DNA of 26,755 nt from Prevotella sp. UBA6429 (GTDB taxonomy: Bacteria > Bacteroidota > Bacteroidia > Bacteroidales > Bacteroidaceae): NCBI GenBank assembly GCA_002437285.1, contig DJOV01000104.1, positions 1 to 26,755 of the forward strand, in the 5' to 3' direction. This document shows positions 16,026 to 23,863 of this stretch, piece by piece (position 1 is the stretch's first letter; each line of letters starts with the position of its first letter). Below the pieces are notes generated by a model. That model saw nothing but the letters and a program-made list of their open reading frames with translations. It searched no databases and was not told where the DNA came from. The position numbers were made by a program, and so were the translations under genes.

Positions 16026-17585
16026 ATGGCAGAAGACAATTTCAAGAAGATTGTAAGTCACTGTAAGGAATACGGATTCGTGTTCCCGAGTTCGGACATT
16101 TATCCCGATGGTTTGGCCGCAGTTTACGACTACGGGCCCAACGGCGTGGAACTGAAAAACAACATCAAGAAATACTGGTGGGACTCCATGGTCCTGCTCC
16201 ACAATAACATTGTCGGCATCGATGCGGCCATCTTCATGAACCCCACCGTCTGGAAGGCCAGCGGCCACGTGGACGCTTTCAACGACCCGCTCATCGACAA
16301 CCGCGACTCGAAGAAGCGCTATCGTGCCGACGTGCTCATCGAAGACCAGATCGCCAAGTACGAGGAGAAGATTGACAAGGAGGTGAAGAAGGCCGCCAAG
16401 CGTTTCGGCGACAGCTTCGACGAGGCCAAGTTTCGCGAGACCAACCCTCGCGTGCTGGAGCACCAGAAGAAGCGCGACGAGCTCCACGCCCGCTACACCG
16501 CAGCCATGCAGGGTCCCGACCTCGAGGCGCTGAAGCAGATTATCCTCGACGAGGAGATTGTAGACCCCATCAGCGGCACGAAGAACTGGACGGATGTCAG
16601 ACAGTTCAACTTGATGTTCTCCACCGAGTTCGGTTCGACCGCCGGCGCCACCAACAAGGTGTACCTGCGCCCGGAGACAGCCCAGGGCATCTTCGTCAAT
16701 TTCCTGAACGTGCAGAAGACCACACGCCAGAAGTTGCCTTTCGGCATCGCACAGATTGGCAAGGCGTTCCGCAACGAGATTGTCGCACGCCAGTTTGTCT
16801 TCCGCATGCGCGAGTTCGAGCAGATGGAGATGCAGTTCTTCTGCCAGCCTGGCACGGAGATGAAGTGGTTCGAGTATTGGAAGAAGGCTCGCCTGGCATG
16901 GCACGAGGCCCTGGGCATGGGCGATGAGAACTATCGTTACCACGACCACGAGAAGCTGGCCTTCTACGCCAACGCCGCCACCGACATCGAGTTCAAGATG
17001 CCGTTTGGCTTCAAGGAGGTGGAGGGCATCCACAGCCGCACCAACTACGACCTCTCCCAGCATGAGAAGTTCTCGGGCACGAAGATGCGCTACTTCGACC
17101 CCGACACCAACGAGAGCTATGTGCCCTACGACGTGGAGACTTCCATCGGCGTGGACCGCATGTTCCTCAGCGTGATGTGCCATGCCTACAAGGAGGAGAA
17201 GCTCGAGAACGGCACCTCACGTGTGGTGCTCAGCCTGCCGGAGCCCCTGGCCCCCATCAAGTGTGCCGTGCTGCCGCTGGTCAACAAGGACGGACTGCCT
17301 GAGAAGGCGCAAGAGATCGTGGACAGCTTGAAGTTCCACTTCACCACACACATCGAGGCCAAGGATTCCATCGGCAAGCGTTATCGCCGCCAGGACGCCA
17401 TCGGCACACCGTTCTGCGTCACCGTCGACGGACAGACGCTCGAGGACAACACCGTCACCCTGCGCTTCCGCGACTCCATGGAGCAGGAGCGCGTGGCCGT
17501 AGACAAGCTGCGCGAGATCATTGAGGACCGCGTGAGCATCACTTCCGTGCTGAAGAAGCTCAACGAGGCCATCAAGAAGTTCTAA
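16026..17585 (+). CDS. glyS: Glycyl-tRNA synthetase, homodimeric class II type
   Basis: Charges tRNA-Gly with glycine in the cytosol. This is the single-chain alpha-2 type (archaeal/eukaryotic-like, 519 residues), not the two-subunit GlyQ/GlyS enzyme of Proteobacteria. The N-terminal motif YGFVFPSSDIYPDGLAAVYD is at 16-35. The glycine-pocket signature RPETAQGIFVNF is at 215-226. Motif 2 (GKAFRNEI and FRMREFEQMEMQFF) is at about 246-272. Motif 3 is near 375-385 (SIGVDRMFL), and the C-terminal anticodon-binding domain (PIKCAVLPLVNKDG onwards) spans about 410-519. A charged helical insertion lies at about 105-165. The ATG is preceded by AGAAGAAA. The FKBP lipoprotein gene follows after 33 bp and is probably co-transcribed. 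Confidence 0.96.
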   Translation: MAEDNFKKIVSHCKEYGFVFPSSDIYPDGLAAVYDYGPNGVELKNNIKKYWWDSMVLLHNNIVGIDAAIFMNPTVWKASGHVDAFNDPLIDNRDSKKRYRADVLIEDQIAKYEEKIDKEVKKAAKRFGDSFDEAKFRETNPRVLEHQKKRDELHARYTAAMQGPDLEALKQIILDEEIVDPISGTKNWTDVRQFNLMFSTEFGSTAGATNKVYLRPETAQGIFVNFLNVQKTTRQKLPFGIAQIGKAFRNEIVARQFVFRMREFEQMEMQFFCQPGTEMKWFEYWKKARLAWHEALGMGDENYRYHDHEKLAFYANAATDIEFKMPFGFKEVEGIHSRTNYDLSQHEKFSGTKMRYFDPDTNESYVPYDVETSIGVDRMFLSVMCHAYKEEKLENGTSRVVLSLPEPLAPIKCAVLPLVNKDGLPEKAQEIVDSLKFHFTTHIEAKDSIGKRYRRQDAIGTPFCVTVDGQTLEDNTVTLRFRDSMEQERVAVDKLREIIEDRVSITSVLKKLNEAIKKF

Positions 17586-17618
17586 CCCGTCACGCGACAA
17601 AACCTTTTAACAGGCAGA

Positions 17619-18302
17619 ATGAATATGAACAAGACAAGCTTGGCTAAGGCAGGCGCAAGGTGGGCAAGGGCACTCGTGGCCCTGCCACTCTTCCTTTTCG
17701 CCTTCCTGCTGCTGCCCGTCTCGTGCTCGGAGGAATCCGACGAGGTGGAGGAGTTTCCCCATTGGGAGAAGACCAACACCGACTATTGGAACAATCTCTA
17801 TGCCGAGACTTCGCAACGCATAGCGACTGGCGACACGAGCTGGAAGATTCTGAAGAAGTGGAGCCTTCCCGACACCTTGCACACCGACAACACGCAGTAT
17901 GTCATCGTGCATGTGCTCAACGAGGGAACAGGATCCGGCTCACCACTCTACACCGACTCGGTGCGGGTGCACTACACGGGGCGCCTGTTGCCATCCACAT
18001 CCTATAGCGACGGCTACCAGTTTGACACCTCTTTCAAGAATGGAGCCACGGCTGAGACATCGGCACCGGCACAGTTCCTTGTCAGCCAACTCACCGACGG
18101 CTTTGCCACCGCCGTGCAGCACATGCACATCGGCGACAAGTGGGAGGTCTACGTGCCGTCTGACTTAGGCTACGGCGACACGGGCAGCGGCTCGGTCATT
18201 CCCGGCCACTCCGTGCTCATCTTCAACATCCAACTGGTATCCTACTATCGTGTGGGCACCGATGTGCCCGACTTCCAAGCCAAGCCCTGGCGCTTCGAGT
18301 AA
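17619..18302 (+). CDS. FKBP-type peptidyl-prolyl cis-trans isomerase, lipoprotein
   Basis: Proline isomerase predicted to assist folding in the periplasm or at a membrane surface. The N-terminus is a lipoprotein signal: basic residues, a hydrophobic run (residues 19-33) and the lipobox LPVSC with Cys36, followed by an acidic stretch. A linker (about 40-100) precedes one FKBP domain (about 105-218) with VRVHYTGRLL, GYQFDTS, GFATAVQHMHIGDKWEVYVPS, LGYGD and the final strand HSVLIFNIQLVSY. The total is 227 residues. A second ATG two codons in (17625) is also possible. It lies 33 bp after glyS and is followed by a strong intrinsic terminator at 18324-18369. Confidence 0.9.
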   Translation: MNMNKTSLAKAGARWARALVALPLFLFAFLLLPVSCSEESDEVEEFPHWEKTNTDYWNNLYAETSQRIATGDTSWKILKKWSLPDTLHTDNTQYVIVHVLNEGTGSGSPLYTDSVRVHYTGRLLPSTSYSDGYQFDTSFKNGATAETSAPAQFLVSQLTDGFATAVQHMHIGDKWEVYVPSDLGYGDTGSGSVIPGHSVLIFNIQLVSYYRVGTDVPDFQAKPWRFE

Positions 18303-18323
18303 CCCTCAAGCTTCCAGTCCACT

Positions 18324-18369
18324 GATACAAGCGGCGTGCCCCACCATCCGGGCGCGCCGCTTTTTTTTC
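18324..18369 (+). terminator. Intrinsic terminator after the FKBP gene (repeat copy 1)
   Basis: A GC-rich 13-bp stem (AAGCGGCGTGCCC with GGGCGCGCCGCTT, one G-T wobble) with loop CACCATCC is followed by eight T residues. The 46-nt block is nearly identical to the one at 20103-20148 (43 of 46 positions). Confidence 0.9.
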
Positions 18370-18447
18370 GAAGCAGGCTATCGGGTATTTTTCAATGGTC
18401 CGCAGATATTTTCCCGCATGGATGTGGAGTAATTCGGAAACCTTTTG

Positions 18448-18455
18448 TACCTTTA
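18448..18455 (+). promoter_or_regulatory. Possible -7 promoter element of the AAA-ATPase gene
   Basis: TACCTTTA differs from TAnnTTTG at the last base and lies 41 nt before the ATG at 18497. There is no clear -33 box. It is the only candidate in the gap after the terminator. Confidence 0.35.
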
Positions 18456-18496
18456 CAGCAAAATCAAGAACTCAGGACAAGAACAAGCGAAAGACT

Positions 18497-20059
18497 ATGG
18501 CGTTAAGACGATATCCTATAGGCATACAGACCTTCTCCGAAATCCGCAAGGATGACAGGCTGTATATCGACAAGACGGAATACATTTACCGAATGGCGCA
18601 CACCGACAGCAAGTACTACTTTCTGGGGCGTCCAAGGCGATTCGGCAAATCACTTCTTGTCACCACCCTGCAAAGCTATTTTGAGGGACAGAAAGATCTC
18701 TTCAAAGGACTTGCCATCGAAAAACTGGAAAAGGAGTGGACCCAGTATCCTGTCCTGCATTTTGACATGAGCGGCGGCAAGCACATGGAGAAAGAGCAGT
18801 TGGAAAGATACTTAGCCGACATACTGGAGGAGCAAGAGGCCAACTGGGGCTATCGCAGTGAGAAGATAGACCCAAACATCAGACTCAAAGATCTCATCTT
18901 GACAGCCTATGAGAAGACGGGCAAGCAAGTGGTGATACTCATTGACGAGTACGATGCCCCTATGCTTGACGTGGCCCACGAAGAAGAGCAACTGGAAGTG
19001 CTGCGCAACATCATGCGAAACTTCTATAGTCCTCTGAAGGCGCGCGAATCCTACCTTCGCTTCGTATTCCTGACAGGCATCACCAAGTTCTCCCAGCTAA
19101 GCATCTTCAGCGAACTGAACAACATCACCAACATATCCATGGATCCTGAGTACGCAGGCGTATGCGGCATCACCAAGGAAGAACTCGAGGGACAAATGTC
19201 TGAGGACATAGAGGCGCTGGCAAAGGCACAGGAGATGACCAAGGAGGAAGCCACCGAAGAGTTGAAGGCCAACTACGACGGATACCATTTCTCAGCATCA
19301 TCACCTGACGTGTTCAACCCGTTCAGCCTGCTGAACTGCTTCTCCAGAAAGGATTTTGGATCTTATTGGTTTTCTTCCGGCACGCCCACCTATCTGATTA
19401 AGATGATGCGCAAGTTTGGTGTCTCACCGACAAGCCTGGGCAGGGTGTACGCCAAAGCGTCGGCTTTTGACGCACCGACCGAGAACATGACGGTCATCAC
19501 TCCCCTGCTCTACCAGAGTGGCTACCTCACCATCAAGGGATATGACAAGCCAAGCCGGCTCTATACGCTCGACCTTCCCAACAAGGAGATCAAGGTGGGA
19601 CTATTCGAGAGCCTGCTGCCCAATTACCTTGAAGGTATGTATGCGCAAAACGGCGACGTGACCATAGCGCGCATGTCGGTGCTCATCCGGCAGGACGACA
19701 TGGACGGGGCTTTGGAACTGCTGCAGGCCTTTCTCGGCACCGTGCCCTACTGCAACGTCACCAACCACGAGGGGCATTACCAGCAGATGCTCTTTATCAT
19801 CTTCTCACTGCTCACCGCCTACGTTGTAGACGTCGAGGTGCATACCCCCAACGGCAGGGTGGACATCGTGATGCTCACCACGACACGGCTGTATCTCATA
19901 GAACTGAAACTCAACAAGTCTGCAAAAGAAGCCATCCAACAAATCAACCTCAAGAACTATGCAGAGCGTTTCGCGCTCTGCGGCAAGCCTATCACCAAGG
20001 TGGGCATCAACTTTGACACGACCAAGGGAACCATCACGGACTGGATGATAGAGGAATAA
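18497..20059 (+). CDS. AAA-ATPase with C-terminal PD-(D/E)XK nuclease-fold domain (AAA-ATPase_like/PDDEXK_9 family)
   Basis: Member of a family found in many copies in gut Bacteroidales; its biological role is not established. The N-terminal segment MALRRYPIGIQTFSEIRK and IDKTEYIY is the family hallmark. Walker A is GRPRRFGKS (residues 44-52). Walker B is VVILIDEYDAP (145-155). The C-terminal domain has a plausible intact nuclease site: Asp456 in RVDIVM, then E469-L-K471 in YLIELKL, and Gln482 with NYAERF following. I chose the ATG at 18497 because the conserved N-terminus starts there; the frame is open 34 codons further up. Length is 520. Codon and base composition look less GC-rich than the neighbours, and the gene sits between two copies of one terminator repeat, which suggests acquisition. 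Confidence 0.88.
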   Translation: MALRRYPIGIQTFSEIRKDDRLYIDKTEYIYRMAHTDSKYYFLGRPRRFGKSLLVTTLQSYFEGQKDLFKGLAIEKLEKEWTQYPVLHFDMSGGKHMEKEQLERYLADILEEQEANWGYRSEKIDPNIRLKDLILTAYEKTGKQVVILIDEYDAPMLDVAHEEEQLEVLRNIMRNFYSPLKARESYLRFVFLTGITKFSQLSIFSELNNITNISMDPEYAGVCGITKEELEGQMSEDIEALAKAQEMTKEEATEELKANYDGYHFSASSPDVFNPFSLLNCFSRKDFGSYWFSSGTPTYLIKMMRKFGVSPTSLGRVYAKASAFDAPTENMTVITPLLYQSGYLTIKGYDKPSRLYTLDLPNKEIKVGLFESLLPNYLEGMYAQNGDVTIARMSVLIRQDDMDGALELLQAFLGTVPYCNVTNHEGHYQQMLFIIFSLLTAYVVDVEVHTPNGRVDIVMLTTTRLYLIELKLNKSAKEAIQQINLKNYAERFALCGKPITKVGINFDTTKGTITDWMIEE

Positions 20060-20102
20060 AACCAAACGCAAGAAAGACAACAACCATGCTGTCCCTACAC
20101 AA

Positions 20103-20148
20103 GACACAAGCGGCGCGCCCCACCATCCGGGCGCGCCGCTTCTTTTTC
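20103..20148 (+). terminator. Intrinsic terminator after the AAA-ATPase gene (repeat copy 2)
   Basis: A perfect 13-bp stem, AAGCGGCGCGCCC (20108-20120) with its complement (20129-20141), has the 8-nt loop CACCATCC and a T-rich tail interrupted by one C. It matches copy 1 at 18324-18369 in 43 of 46 bases, including the loop. Confidence 0.88.
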
Positions 20149-20276
20149 CTGTTGCCCGACGCGCCTTGGCTTTTGCCAAAGCAAATGCCGGAAGGAAAAT
20201 GTCCCAAAAGCGTCTGTCCATGTTTCCTTGGCATACATTTCCTCCATTGCGGCATGGCCTATTTCAGAAATAGGCA

Positions 20277-20284
20277 TAACTTTG
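20277..20284 (+). promoter_or_regulatory. -7 promoter element of the GH98 gene
   Basis: TAACTTTG followed by CA fits the TAnnTTTG consensus and lies 53 nt before the ATG, giving a leader of roughly 45-50 nt. No good -33 TTTG is seen. The preceding stretch 20149-20270 contains nothing else I can support. Confidence 0.6.
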
Positions 20285-20337
20285 CAAACACATATTATAA
20301 AAAGACCTACGACACTAAAGACAACAACCCTAACACC

Positions 20338-23300
20338 ATGAGAAGACTAAGACACCTCATCATCGCGACCCTCGCGGTCGTAGCATCGCTTGCGTCAGCG
20401 CTGCCCGCCCATGCGCAAGAACGTCGGCCCATCGACTCCAGGCACCCCATGTGGCTCGTCCACATCGATGTGTGGCACAAGGCCGACCCACAGAAAATCA
20501 TCGACCTCATCCCCGAAGACATTCGTCCATGGATCTGCATGAACCTGTCGCTGTCGTGCCAATACGATCCGGACAAGAACGTATACAAGATGCCACAGAA
20601 CGCTGTCAAGACCTATAAGTCGTGGGCCTCGGTGTGTCAGGCCAATGGCATGTGGTTCACGTGCCAGCCGGCCAGCGGAGGTCACACGCACATACAGGAT
20701 GACGACCTCGAGACCTTCGAATATTTCTTCAAGCATTATCCCAACTTCCTCGGATGGAACTATGCCGAACAGTTTTGGGGCTTCGACGAGCCCGGTGACA
20801 TGAGTTCCAGCACACAGTCATCGCGCATCGCCCTCTTTGCCAAGCTCGTGCCCATGGCTCACAAGTATGGCGGACTGCTCACCGTCAGCTTCTGCGGCAA
20901 CATCTGGTCGCACCCGCTCAACCCCGATGGCATGATGAAGCGCAACAAGGACTTGCTCGACGCCTGCCGGAAATACCCGGAGGCCATCCTGTGGCTTTAC
21001 AAGTACACCACCTCCTCGTGCTTCTACAACAACGAGAGTGTCACCATCGCACCCTTCATCGCCGGACTGGCCAAGAACTACGGCATCCGGTATGACAACT
21101 GCGGATGGAACGGCGCTCTCGATGCCCTGCTCGGGAAGAACCACGGCAAGAAATACCCCATCGCAGCGGGCATCGGGACGACACTGGAGCAGACCGGCAT
21201 GAACGGCGGCGCCGTGTGGGACGGGCCGGAACTCACCACGACCGAAGACTTCCAAGTCCTCAACAACACCACTGTCAACGGATACACGCGCCGCAACTGG
21301 GGACGGTTCCCCAGCTTGGACAACGCCTGGATTGACATGTTCCGCAAGGTCATCGACGGCACGCTGTACATCCCGACAAGAGAGGAAGTGGTGGGGAAAA
21401 CCAAGGTGGTGGTGGTCAACGATGTCACGTCGGGCAGCGACGAGGACAAGTATGCCGCCTGGGGCGACCTCTACGACGGACTGTACAAGCAAGACGACCC
21501 TTTCAACCATGGCAACGGGCAGTGGATGGAAAACTACTGCTACTTCAAGAAGACGGGGCGCTATGGCGCCATACCCGTGGTCAACGAGCTCCACGACGAC
21601 TTGGCCAAGGCCATCCCTGTCAAGGTCTACAAGGCATCGCGCACGGCTAAGTGGCCGACGCTGGCGGCCAAGGTGGCCGACTTCGACCGGCAATATCCCG
21701 AAGTGAGCAAGGGTGACCTGTTCGTGGAGCGGTTCAAGAACCAACTGGTCACCTACACGCCCTACACATACCTTAACAAGAAGACTTCGGCCACGGCCGA
21801 CATCCCCTTGCTCTACAACACCTGCGACAGCCTCTCGCTGACTTACGGCAAGCTGAGCAGCGGCATCGTGAAGGAGCATGCCGACCACATCGACTTCTAC
21901 CTCAACAACTACCGCACCGACACCACCACGGCGCAGACTGACCAGATCACCATCAAGGGCGCTTCAGAGAAGCCCACCTACACATTGGCCAAACGGGCCG
22001 CCGGCAGGGCTGCGGCCACGGAGACCTGGGACGAGGCGGCCAAGGCCTACACCCTCCAGGTGAAACACATCGGACCGGTGGACGTCACCATCCGTTGTGC
22101 CGGCACGGCCACGGACAGGAGCACCGATTGCGTGGACGACACGCCGCTGACAGCCGACATGCCCAAGCAGCCCGAGCCTTACTATGGCCCCGTGATCATC
22201 GAGGCTGAAGACATGGACTACCGCAACATCAAGAGCTGTGTCACTGACCCCTACTATGTGTATCCTGACATGAGAGGGTATGCGGGCAACGGTTTCATGG
22301 ACATGGGAACCAACACCTCCGCGGTGCTGCGGCACGAGATGACCATAAGAAAAGCGGGGGACTACAACGTGACCATTCGCTACACGTCGCCCAAGAAGGG
22401 CTACCTGAAGGTGTCGCTCAACGGCACGCAGACCGTCAACTACGAGCAGACGGAACAGAACGAATGGAAAACCGCCACTTTCGCCGCAACCCTGAAGGAG
22501 GGCAAGAACACACTCGTGATCACCAACACCAGCGGTGTGGCCATGTACATCGACAACGTGACCTACGTGCCGGCCGAAGCGCAGCCCGAGACCTACGGGG
22601 TGACCATCCGGCCGACGGAACACGGCACCGTCACGGCCGACAAGCAACTGGCTGCGGAAGGCGAAGAGGTGACGCTCACCATCACACCCGACGAGGGATA
22701 TGCCCTGCAGGCCATCCGGGTGACCAGCTCGGTATTCTTCACCCAGCAGAAGTACATCAGCGTCGAGGAAGGTGCCACCACCGCCACGTTCACCATGCCT
22801 GACGACAACGTCACCCTCCAACCGACCTTCACCGACCGGACGCTCGCATACAGCATGGACATGGGCAACGTGCAGGCCGGCACCCTCCCGCCGGGATGGA
22901 AGACGACACAAGAGAACAGCGAGGTGCATGAATATCCCAACCTATACAGTGGCGGGGCACGCACCATGACAGGCTTCGGCGGCTACCAGGGCAAGGCGCT
23001 TTACTGGCGCAACGGCAAGGCCGAATATGGTCTGCAGGAGGATTATCCCCTCACGCTGGCTGCCGGCAACTACAAGTTGTCATACGCTTGCGCGGCCTGG
23101 AAGGGCTCACCCAAGTACGCTGTCAGCATCATCGACGACAGCGGAAAGAGCATAGCCGCATCAGCCACTCACTCCGCCACGCCCAACGCTAACGGAAGCA
23201 CAACCGCAAACATCACAGGGGCAAAGCTCTACGAACTGCCTTTCGTCGTCAAGACTGCCGGAGATTACATCATCCAGTTCATGGACAAGACACCCGAAGG

Positions 23301-23499
23301 AGGCTACCATGAGTTCCTGCTGCTCGAGTGCCGTGTCAACGACACGGATGTGTCAAGCGGCATTGCGGAGACCAGGCAAGCCACTGTCGCTCCTGGCATC
23401 TACAGTGTCACTGGCATGAAGATGGAGTCGCTGGCACCGGGCATCAACATCATCGTCATGCCCAACGGGGAAAAGAGAAAGGTGATGGTCAGAAGATAA
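20338..23499 (+). CDS. Secreted glycoside hydrolase family 98 enzyme with carbohydrate-binding module and T9SS-like C-terminal domain
   Basis: Endo-acting glycosidase: known GH98 members cut blood-group A/B glycan chains or xylan, and the substrate here is unknown. The signal peptide is residues 1-26 (AHA/QE). The GH98 catalytic barrel begins near 30 (HPMWLVHIDVWHKADPQKIIDLIP). It includes NFLGWNYAEQFWGFDEPG, where Glu144 is a catalytic-acid candidate, and is followed by the GH98 C-terminal region to about 600. A CBM6/35-like module (IIEAEDMDYRN onwards) spans about 615-745. A divergent InlB-type beta repeat spans about 751-834 (GVTIRPTEHGTVTA) and a jelly-roll-like domain about 836-998. The last about 48 residues (GIYSVTGMKMESLAPGINII...) resemble a type IX secretion sorting domain. 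The ATG at 20338 is chosen for its signal peptide. Length is 1053. No SusC/SusD pair is nearby. Confidence 0.87.
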   Translation: MRRLRHLIIATLAVVASLASALPAHAQERRPIDSRHPMWLVHIDVWHKADPQKIIDLIPEDIRPWICMNLSLSCQYDPDKNVYKMPQNAVKTYKSWASVCQANGMWFTCQPASGGHTHIQDDDLETFEYFFKHYPNFLGWNYAEQFWGFDEPGDMSSSTQSSRIALFAKLVPMAHKYGGLLTVSFCGNIWSHPLNPDGMMKRNKDLLDACRKYPEAILWLYKYTTSSCFYNNESVTIAPFIAGLAKNYGIRYDNCGWNGALDALLGKNHGKKYPIAAGIGTTLEQTGMNGGAVWDGPELTTTEDFQVLNNTTVNGYTRRNWGRFPSLDNAWIDMFRKVIDGTLYIPTREEVVGKTKVVVVNDVTSGSDEDKYAAWGDLYDGLYKQDDPFNHGNGQWMENYCYFKKTGRYGAIPVVNELHDDLAKAIPVKVYKASRTAKWPTLAAKVADFDRQYPEVSKGDLFVERFKNQLVTYTPYTYLNKKTSATADIPLLYNTCDSLSLTYGKLSSGIVKEHADHIDFYLNNYRTDTTTAQTDQITIKGASEKPTYTLAKRAAGRAAATETWDEAAKAYTLQVKHIGPVDVTIRCAGTATDRSTDCVDDTPLTADMPKQPEPYYGPVIIEAEDMDYRNIKSCVTDPYYVYPDMRGYAGNGFMDMGTNTSAVLRHEMTIRKAGDYNVTIRYTSPKKGYLKVSLNGTQTVNYEQTEQNEWKTATFAATLKEGKNTLVITNTSGVAMYIDNVTYVPAEAQPETYGVTIRPTEHGTVTADKQLAAEGEEVTLTITPDEGYALQAIRVTSSVFFTQQKYISVEEGATTATFTMPDDNVTLQPTFTDRTLAYSMDMGNVQAGTLPPGWKTTQENSEVHEYPNLYSGGARTMTGFGGYQGKALYWRNGKAEYGLQEDYPLTLAAGNYKLSYACAAWKGSPKYAVSIIDDSGKSIAASATHSATPNANGSTTANITGAKLYELPFVVKTAGDYIIQFMDKTPEGGYHEFLLLECRVNDTDVSSGIAETRQATVAPGIYSVTGMKMESLAPGINIIVMPNGEKRKVMVRR

Positions 23500-23508
23500 C
23501 CGCCCACC

Positions 23509-23826
23509 TCATATGCAATGATTCACATCCCAAAGGCTAACGGACATGTCTACACATCCGTTAGCCTTTATTTTTACGCCTTCTTTCTCCAGGAGTGCCC
23601 GCTGCGCTTGCCATCCCGGCGCCAGCCGTCCCTGGCTGTTCACCACGCGATGACAGGGCAAGCCCAACTCCGCGGACGCGCCACGCATCACCCGACCCAC
23701 CAGGCGCGAATGGTCAGGCCAGCCCACCAGTCGGGCTATCTCGCCATAGGTCAGCACCTTGCCATAGGGTATCGCACCCACGACCTCATACACATCCTGC
23801 TTAAACGGTTCCGTTTCGGGTCTCAT
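23509..23826 (-). CDS. MGMT-family (alkyltransferase-like) single-domain protein
   Basis: The 105-residue protein consists only of the DNA-binding/active-site domain of O6-alkylguanine-DNA alkyltransferases: VYEVVGAIPYGKVLTYGEIARLVG, then RLVGRVMRGA, GLPCHRVVNSQGRL and NGCVDM near the end. Alkyltransferase-like proteins of this size often have Trp in place of the acceptor Cys (PWHRV). Here the cysteine is kept (Cys58 in PCHRV), so alkyl transfer is possible, although the N-terminal domain of Ogt/Ada-type enzymes is missing. It follows the MATE gene by 37 bp on the same strand and is probably co-transcribed. Its stop is 9 bp from the stop of convergent GH98, and its last codons contain that gene's terminator hairpin. 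Confidence 0.88.
   Translation of the reverse strand: MRPETEPFKQDVYEVVGAIPYGKVLTYGEIARLVGWPDHSRLVGRVMRGASAELGLPCHRVVNSQGRLAPGWQAQRALLEKEGVKIKANGCVDMSVSLWDVNHCI
23532..23575 (+). terminator. Intrinsic terminator of the GH98 gene, inside the 3' end of the convergent MGMT-family gene
   Basis: A perfect 13-bp stem, AAAGGCTAACGGA (23532-23544) with TCCGTTAGCCTTT (23557-23569), has a 12-nt loop and is followed by ATTTTT. On the opposite strand the same bases are codons 86-99 of the MGMT-family gene. Confidence 0.88.
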
Positions 23827-23863
23827 GCTTTTGCTTTTGTGAATGTTCCGGCGGCGAGTACCG

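Larger units (their letters stand above)
18324..20148 (+). repeat. Pair of 46-bp direct repeats flanking the AAA-ATPase gene
   Basis: Copies lie at 18324-18369 and 20103-20148 in the same orientation, with three differences (18326, 18337 and 18363 against 20105, 20116 and 20142). Each forms a terminator hairpin with the same loop. Identity of the loop and of the bases upstream of the stem (GAYACAAG) goes beyond what shared function would require. Confidence 0.85.

Noticed and set aside
16026..17585. T-box or other riboswitch controlling glyS
   Set aside because: The predicted leader is only about 25-30 nt and has no T-box sequence; this class is not typical of Bacteroidota.
18324..20148. Insertion sequence or transposon carrying the AAA-ATPase
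   Set aside because: There is no transposase, no terminal inverted repeats and no target duplication. The flanking repeats are terminators in direct orientation.
20086..20337. N-terminal extension of the GH98 protein by 84 residues
   Set aside because: The extension would translate the terminator repeat and the promoter. A proper signal peptide begins at 20338.
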